8,997 nt of DNA from positions 1 through 8,997 of the forward strand of contig JACQDS010000076.1 in the NCBI GenBank assembly GCA_016200995.1, written 5' to 3'. Positions within the stretch are counted from its first letter, which is position 1; every line of letters starts with the position of its first letter. The position numbers and the translations under genes were made by a program. This document shows, one piece after another, positions 6,348-8,997 of the stretch. Below the pieces are notes generated by a model. That model did no database searches and was not told where the DNA came from. It was given only the letters and a program-made list of their open reading frames with translations. The stretch is from Candidatus Azambacteria bacterium (lineage in GTDB: Bacteria > Patescibacteriota > Minisyncoccia > GWC2-36-17 > M10-OD1-4).

Positions 6348-7174
6348 TTTAATATTTCTAAAAATCTTTTTAGCTCCTCCTTATTTATATTTCTTCCAAT
6401 TTTTTTATTAGGAGTGAAATTCGGACCATGCCAATCGTTGCCGCATGTTATTGCAAGACCGTATTTTTCACATATATACTTTAGTTTATTTTCTTCTTCA
6501 TCGGCATGAGACGAATAATACGCTTCAATGCCTTTCAGTCCTGCACTTTTCAACTCTTTCACAAGATCTTCAAGGTTTATCTTCTGGCTTTGAAGAATCC
6601 TCCCCGGATGAGCAAGCACAGGAACTCCTCCGCATTTTATTATAAGATCCACAGCTTCTTTTGGCGTAAGCATAAAATTTTCATCATCCTCAGAATACGC
6701 CAATAAAGTGGCCTCTTTAAATGTCATATTCGTCTCTGTTCTTTTTAAAAACTCCATTGCTATATCATTTCTGCTCACAATGGTTTTTTTATCTGTCATG
6801 ATTTTGTAAAAATCCAAGCCCAGACTTTCATATTCCGAGTTCAACTTTTTTATAATATTTCTTGCCCGTTTGTTGTATCCTTCTCTTGTAAATTCAAGCT
6901 CTTTATTTAAAAGTGAAATGTCAAAATCACAAGAATAACCCAAAATATGAAGAGAAAGATCTTTTTCAGTATCAAGTGAAGATATTTCCACTCCTTGGAT
7001 AAATTGAGAATTTTTTGCCTTAAGTTTTGTTATATCAGGGTAAATATAATTATGATCTGTTATGGAGAAAATAACGATATTTTTTTTCTCCACAATATCA
7101 AAAATCTCCTCAGGCGCTATTTCACCATCGGAGCATATAGAATGCATATGTAGATCTGTTAAATTTATACTCAT
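6344..7174 (-). CDS. PHP-domain phosphoesterase, RNase AM/TrpH-like
   Basis: Metal-dependent phosphoesterase of the PHP family, 276 aa. Ligand motifs in order: DLHMHS (His9, His11), Asp16, ITDHN (Asp40, His41), GVEIS (Glu63), HILGY (His76), AHPG (His189), SSH (His223) and GNDWHGP (Asp247, His249). The set is complete for a trinuclear metal site. The order and the final G-x-D-x-HGP resemble the TrpH/YciV group (RNase AM or 3',5'-nucleoside bisphosphate phosphatase), making RNA-end or nucleotide hydrolysis the best guess; histidinol-phosphate phosphatase is less likely without other his genes. It lies downstream of the nucleotidyltransferase gene on the same strand. The ATG at 7174 directly follows that gene's terminator T run and has no Shine-Dalgarno; no in-frame start lies farther upstream before a stop. 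The gene is AT-rich compared with guaB. Family secure, substrate unknown. Confidence 0.88.
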   Translation of the reverse strand: MSINLTDLHMHSICSDGEIAPEEIFDIVEKKNIVIFSITDHNYIYPDITKLKAKNSQFIQGVEISSLDTEKDLSLHILGYSCDFDISLLNKELEFTREGYNKRARNIIKKLNSEYESLGLDFYKIMTDKKTIVSRNDIAMEFLKRTETNMTFKEATLLAYSEDDENFMLTPKEAVDLIIKCGGVPVLAHPGRILQSQKINLEDLVKELKSAGLKGIEAYYSSHADEEENKLKYICEKYGLAITCGNDWHGPNFTPNKKIGRNINKEELKRFLEILK

Positions 7175-7212
7175 AAAAAATAATCTCAGGCAATTTCATT
7201 GCCTGAGATTAT
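7175..7212 (-). terminator. Intrinsic terminator of the nucleotidyltransferase gene
   Basis: Read on the minus strand: a 14-bp stem (arms at 7199-7212 and 7180-7193, core AATCTCAGGCAA with its complement), a 5-nt loop, and TTTTTT (7180 to 7175). The T run ends directly against the PHP ATG at 7174. It therefore separates the two minus-strand genes or makes PHP expression depend on read-through. Confidence 0.85.
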
Positions 7213-7213
7213 A
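7208..7213 (-). promoter_or_regulatory. Possible -10 box for the PHP gene
   Basis: TATAAT on the minus strand (7213 to 7208) lies at the base of the terminator stem, about 33 nt before the PHP ATG. Initiation here would begin inside the hairpin, so the terminator would not form in that transcript. No convincing -35 is seen. The box is perfect, but overlap with a palindrome makes chance plausible. Confidence 0.3.
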
Positions 7214-7216
7214 GTA

Positions 7217-7972
7217 TCATTTAGATAGACTGATTACAATATTATTGTAAAAATCATTGCCCGCCTTACTAAGAACCAAAGCGACGAGCCCTTCATACCA
7301 CCTCATTATATTCATGCCGCATTCTTGATCAAGCTTAGTTTTGTTTACTTTTATAAAATTCACAACTAAAGAGGAATCAGTGTCATATATTCTGTCAAAC
7401 TCACTAAAACACGCTTCAATGTCTGATGGTGAATTGGTATATCCTGTTTTCGTTTTACAGGCAAAATGAGTTAAAGCATTTCCGGGACCATGTATCAGCT
7501 TACTGACAAAGATCCTTCCTTGATCCCCATCAAGCGATCTTAAAAGCTGTCTTCTGCAAATTGTCCTGTTGTCCAATATCACATATGCTGTAAGATCAGA
7601 AAATGAAAACATTTCATTATTCATTGATGACGGACTAACATCAAATACCCCTTTTATGGTCTTTCCAAAAACAAGTGAAGGGTTGTATCTTGGATACCAT
7701 AACGGAGACCTTATGTCATCAAATTCATCTTCGGTATGAGGTATAAGATCTACATCCAAACCCAACTCAGCAGAAAGAGACTTCCTCAATTCAGTAAGCT
7801 TCCTATAAGCATCCTTTTCAACTATTCCATTATAAGAAGGAACAATGACAGCAACATCACAATCCACACTTGTCTCTTTAAACATCCATGATCCATAAAT
7901 CTTTGCAGAGGTTATGCAATCTACATTCATAATTGCATTCTCAATGGATAACAACGCTTTCTCTCTGTTCAT
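7217..7972 (-). CDS. Nucleotidyltransferase-domain protein, function unknown
   Basis: N-terminal minimal nucleotidyltransferase of the DNA polymerase beta superfamily, 251 aa. The signature is Gly27-Ser28, then Asp37-x-Asp39 in SVDCDVAVIV, with a third acidic residue Asp75 in GLDVDLIP. These are the catalytic residues that hold two metals and NTP, so transfer of a nucleotide to an unidentified acceptor is likely. Residues about 110-251 form a probably helical domain (FSDLTAYVILDNRTICRRQLL, then MRWYEGLVALVLSKAG) that I cannot name. It may bind the acceptor; a substrate-binding or HEPN-like helical domain is possible, but I see no R-x4-6-H HEPN signature. AGGAG (7980-7984), 7 nt upstream, fixes the start. 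It is divergent from the HAD gene and upstream of the PHP gene. Antibiotic nucleotidylation, tRNA or protein modification and an MntA-like antitoxin cannot be distinguished. Confidence 0.85.
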   Translation of the reverse strand: MNREKALLSIENAIMNVDCITSAKIYGSWMFKETSVDCDVAVIVPSYNGIVEKDAYRKLTELRKSLSAELGLDVDLIPHTEDEFDDIRSPLWYPRYNPSLVFGKTIKGVFDVSPSSMNNEMFSFSDLTAYVILDNRTICRRQLLRSLDGDQGRIFVSKLIHGPGNALTHFACKTKTGYTNSPSDIEACFSEFDRIYDTDSSLVVNFIKVNKTKLDQECGMNIMRWYEGLVALVLSKAGNDFYNNIVISLSK

Positions 7973-8024
7973 AGCTTATCTCCTATTTCAAATTGTCAAT
8001 ATTCAACACATTTATTTAGAGATA

Positions 8025-8033
8025 TGCTATAAA
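8025..8033 (+). promoter_or_regulatory. Possible distal extended -10 upstream of the HAD gene
   Basis: TGcTATAAA at 8025-8033 is a good extended -10. No clear -35 is present. A transcript starting near 8040 would carry a leader of about 105 nt before the HAD start, including the TAATCTCAGGC and TCTCCAAGTGGA stretches that match hairpin arms elsewhere in the window. Confidence 0.35.
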
Positions 8034-8081
8034 ATAAAGCTTTGTTTGTTAATCTCAGGCCGTGTTCTCCAAGTGGAAGTA

Positions 8082-8110
8082 TTGACTATATTTCATATTT
8101 GAAATAGATT
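8082..8110 (+). promoter_or_regulatory. Proximal promoter of the HAD gene
   Basis: TTGACT (8082-8087), a 17-bp spacer and TAGATT (8105-8110). The spacer contains TATTTCA/TGAAATA, a 7-bp inverted repeat with a 4-nt centre, which could be an operator. The start site is expected near 8117, giving a leader of about 29 nt. The -35 is good and the -10 moderate. Confidence 0.5.
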
Positions 8111-8133
8111 TATCTTAGCTCTTTAAATAACAG

Positions 8134-8138
8134 AGGAG
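8134..8138 (+). promoter_or_regulatory. Shine-Dalgarno deciding the HAD start
   Basis: AGGAG at 8134-8138 is 1 nt from the ATG at 8140, too close to serve it, but 7 nt from the in-frame ATG at 8146. The same 7-nt spacing is used by clpX, the murA-like gene and the nucleotidyltransferase gene. The start at 8146 is therefore preferred. Confidence 0.75.
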
Positions 8139-8145
8139 AATGACT

Positions 8146-8841
8146 ATGCAAAATAAGATCAAACTTGCTGTTTTCGATATAGATGGCACTTTGTTCAGGT
8201 CAGCGTTGATCATACAACTCATAGATCATCTTGTGCTTAATGGTATTTTCCCAAAAGAAGCCAAAGATGAGATGGAGGAGGACTATCTTTTGTGGCTTAA
8301 CAGACAGGACAGCTATGACAGGTATATTAAAAAAGTCATTGAAGTGCATAATAAGTATATTATAAATTGCGCGGAAAAAGATGTGATCGCGGTGGCGGAA
8401 AAAGTCGTTGATTGGCAAAGGGACAGGGTCTATACCTTTACAAGAGATCGCGTGAAGGAATGGAAAGATGAGGGATATTTTTTGATAGCTATATCCGGTT
8501 CGCCGGATTACATAGTTTCCAAATTTACAAATTGCTTTGGATTTAATATTTCTTATGGCAGCATCTGCGAGGTTGTGAACGGATTTTTTACAGGCAAGAT
8601 CAATGCTGACTCGGCCGCCAGAAAGGATGAGATATTGAGGTATTTTCTCAGAAATTCTTCCGTGGAAGTCGATCTTGGTGAATCTTATGGCGTTGGAGAC
8701 ACGGAAGGCGACATCTCCTTTTTAAGTATGGTGGGTAAGCCGATCGCTTTCAATCCGAACAGATCGCTTGTCAAACATGCGGAAAATAATGGCTGGCAGA
8801 TCATAATTGAAAGAAAAGATGTTATTTATCAACTTTCGTAA
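8146..8841 (+). CDS. HAD-IB family phosphatase (SerB-like)
   Basis: Haloacid dehalogenase superfamily, subfamily IB, 231 aa from the ATG at 8146. Motif I is FDIDGT with nucleophile Asp11 and acid/base Asp13; motif II is ISGSP (Ser117); motif III Lys160 is in AARKDEIL; motif IV is GVGDTEGD (Asp185, Asp189), followed by GKPIAFNPN, the usual ending of phosphoserine-phosphatase relatives. Between motifs I and II an alpha-helical cap (residues about 20-100), rich in Trp/Tyr and charged residues, decides the substrate. A soluble phosphatase is likely. SerB itself, a sugar- or lipid-phosphate phosphatase and other HAD-IB enzymes are all possible, and no serine-pathway gene lies nearby. Base composition resembles clpX rather than the lower-GC block before it. 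It has its own promoter and terminator and is divergent from the nucleotidyltransferase gene. Confidence 0.9.
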   Translation: MQNKIKLAVFDIDGTLFRSALIIQLIDHLVLNGIFPKEAKDEMEEDYLLWLNRQDSYDRYIKKVIEVHNKYIINCAEKDVIAVAEKVVDWQRDRVYTFTRDRVKEWKDEGYFLIAISGSPDYIVSKFTNCFGFNISYGSICEVVNGFFTGKINADSAARKDEILRYFLRNSSVEVDLGESYGVGDTEGDISFLSMVGKPIAFNPNRSLVKHAENNGWQIIIERKDVIYQLS

Positions 8842-8848
8842 TAATTTT

Positions 8849-8883
8849 AAAAACACTCAATGGTATTTTCTTGAGTGTTTTTT
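8849..8883 (+). terminator. Intrinsic terminator of the HAD gene
   Basis: AAACACTCAA (8851-8860) pairs with TTGAGTGTTT (8871-8880), extended by two A-T pairs at the base, around a 10-nt loop, with TTTTTT at 8878-8883. It begins 7 nt after the stop. Confidence 0.85.
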
Positions 8884-8884
8884 C

Positions 8885-8912
8885 TTGACTGTTTCTCCCA
8901 AGCTGATATATT
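8885..8912 (+). promoter_or_regulatory. Strong extended -10 promoter reading out of the window
   Basis: TTGACT (8885-8890), a 16-bp spacer, then TGaTATATT (TG at 8904-8905, -10 at 8907-8912). The -35 starts one base after the HAD terminator T run. Six nt after the -10 is an ATG (8919), the same geometry as upp and guaB. The gene served may be beyond the window edge. Confidence 0.65.
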
Positions 8913-8918
8913 TAACTT

Positions 8919-8969
8919 ATGAATCCCGTTAGAGACCGCGGTCGCGAATTATCGGGAATCTTAATTTAA
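8919..8969 (+). CDS. Possible leaderless 16-codon peptide
   Basis: ATG at 8919, 6 nt after the TATATT box, opens a frame MNPVRDRGRELSGILI ending at TAA 8967-8969. The only support is the position of the start relative to the promoter; the frame is short and coincides with a GC-rich palindrome, so the codons may simply be the repeat read in one frame. It could be a leader peptide of the next gene or nothing. No family is recognised. Confidence 0.2.
   Translation: MNPVRDRGRELSGILI
8921..8960. repeat. GC-rich imperfect palindrome
   Basis: GAATCCCG (8921-8928) faces CGGGAATC (8953-8960) with one mismatch, and inside lies the perfect 10-bp palindrome GACCGCGGTC (8934-8943). The element is GC-rich within an AT-rich intergenic tract. 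It could fold as a nested hairpin in the transcript from the promoter at 8885-8912, or be a degenerate copy of a dispersed palindromic repeat. Only one copy is in the window. Confidence 0.45.
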
Positions 8970-8997
8970 TAGGAAATATGTTTTTATAATTAATTTA

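Noticed and set aside
7122..7199. Short upstream frame (25 codons, minus strand) overlapping the PHP start
   Set aside because: No Shine-Dalgarno, composed largely of the terminator palindrome, and out of frame with PHP; chance is the simplest reading.
7217..7972. MntA/HEPN toxin-antitoxin pair
   Set aside because: No adjacent HEPN gene and no R-x4-6-H motif in the C-terminal half; the neighbours are a PHP and a HAD protein.
4877..8077. attL/attR of an integrated element
   Set aside because: The shared sequence is only 12 bp, the inner genes are not mobile-element genes, and no integrase or tRNA target is visible; kept only as a composition finding.
8140..8145. ATG 8140 as HAD start
   Set aside because: Only 1 nt from AGGAG; ATG 8146 has the 7-nt spacing used by the other genes.
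8978..8989. TAGGAA followed by ATG near the right edge as a new gene start
   Set aside because: The frame closes after three codons (ATG TTT TTA TAA).
1..8997. Alternative genetic code (TGA as Gly)
   Set aside because: TGA ends upp, clpX, the murA-like and the nucleotidyltransferase genes, each at the expected family length or just before a terminator.
8842..8997. T-box, known riboswitch or rRNA/tRNA start
   Set aside because: No T-box sequence, tRNA cloverleaf or familiar aptamer core can be traced; only a nested hairpin is visible.
1..8997. Opposite-strand and out-of-frame open frames inside ddl, upp, clpX, guaB, murA-like, PHP and HAD genes
   Set aside because: They lie wholly or largely within well-identified genes, lack start signals and show low-complexity Ser/Phe/Leu compositions typical of shadow frames.

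Overview
The window looks like a chromosomal segment of an ultra-small bacterium of the Patescibacteria/CPR type, most likely Parcubacteria-like. This is an inference, not a taxonomic proof. The grounds are short intergenic gaps, single-gene transcription units with their own promoter and hairpin terminator, peptidoglycan-precursor enzymes next to nucleotide-salvage enzymes, and start codons sitting 6 nt downstream of a -10 box with no Shine-Dalgarno. TGA is used as a stop in upp, clpX, the murA-like gene and the nucleotidyltransferase gene, so the TGA-as-glycine code of Gracilibacteria/Absconditabacteria is ruled out.

Layout. Bases 1-2970 (+) hold the 3' part of ddl (D-Ala-D-Ala ligase), upp (uracil phosphoribosyltransferase, apparently leaderless), and clpX (unfoldase of the ClpXP protease) with a strong promoter, a candidate operator and a perfect-palindrome terminator. 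Bases 2969-3325 (-) encode an unrecognised basic 118-aa protein. Its near-consensus promoter is back to back with that of the IMP-dehydrogenase-like gene guaB (3422-4846, +), whose real start is probably the ATG at 3422. Bases 4847-4991 hold two tandem hairpins. Bases 4992-7972 form a lower-GC block: a MurA-like enolpyruvyl transferase (+) converging on a PHP-family phosphoesterase (-), with a minimal nucleotidyltransferase (-) upstream of it. Bases 8146-8841 (+) encode a HAD-IB phosphatase. The last 110 bases hold a strong promoter reading out of the window and a GC-rich imperfect palindrome.

Functionally, ddl and the murA-like gene belong to peptidoglycan precursor synthesis; upp and guaB belong to pyrimidine salvage and purine interconversion; clpX is protein quality control. 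The PHP, nucleotidyltransferase and HAD proteins are assigned only to families; their substrates cannot be read from the sequence.

I see no CRISPR array, tRNA, rRNA, transposase or convincing riboswitch. No single undescribed system stands out. The best leads are the recurrent '-10 box, 6 nt, ATG' leaderless arrangement, the inverted repeat over the clpX -10 box, the divergent promoter pair serving an unknown protein and guaB, the atypical flap of the GuaB-like enzyme, and the low-GC three-gene block bracketed by a shared 12-mer.
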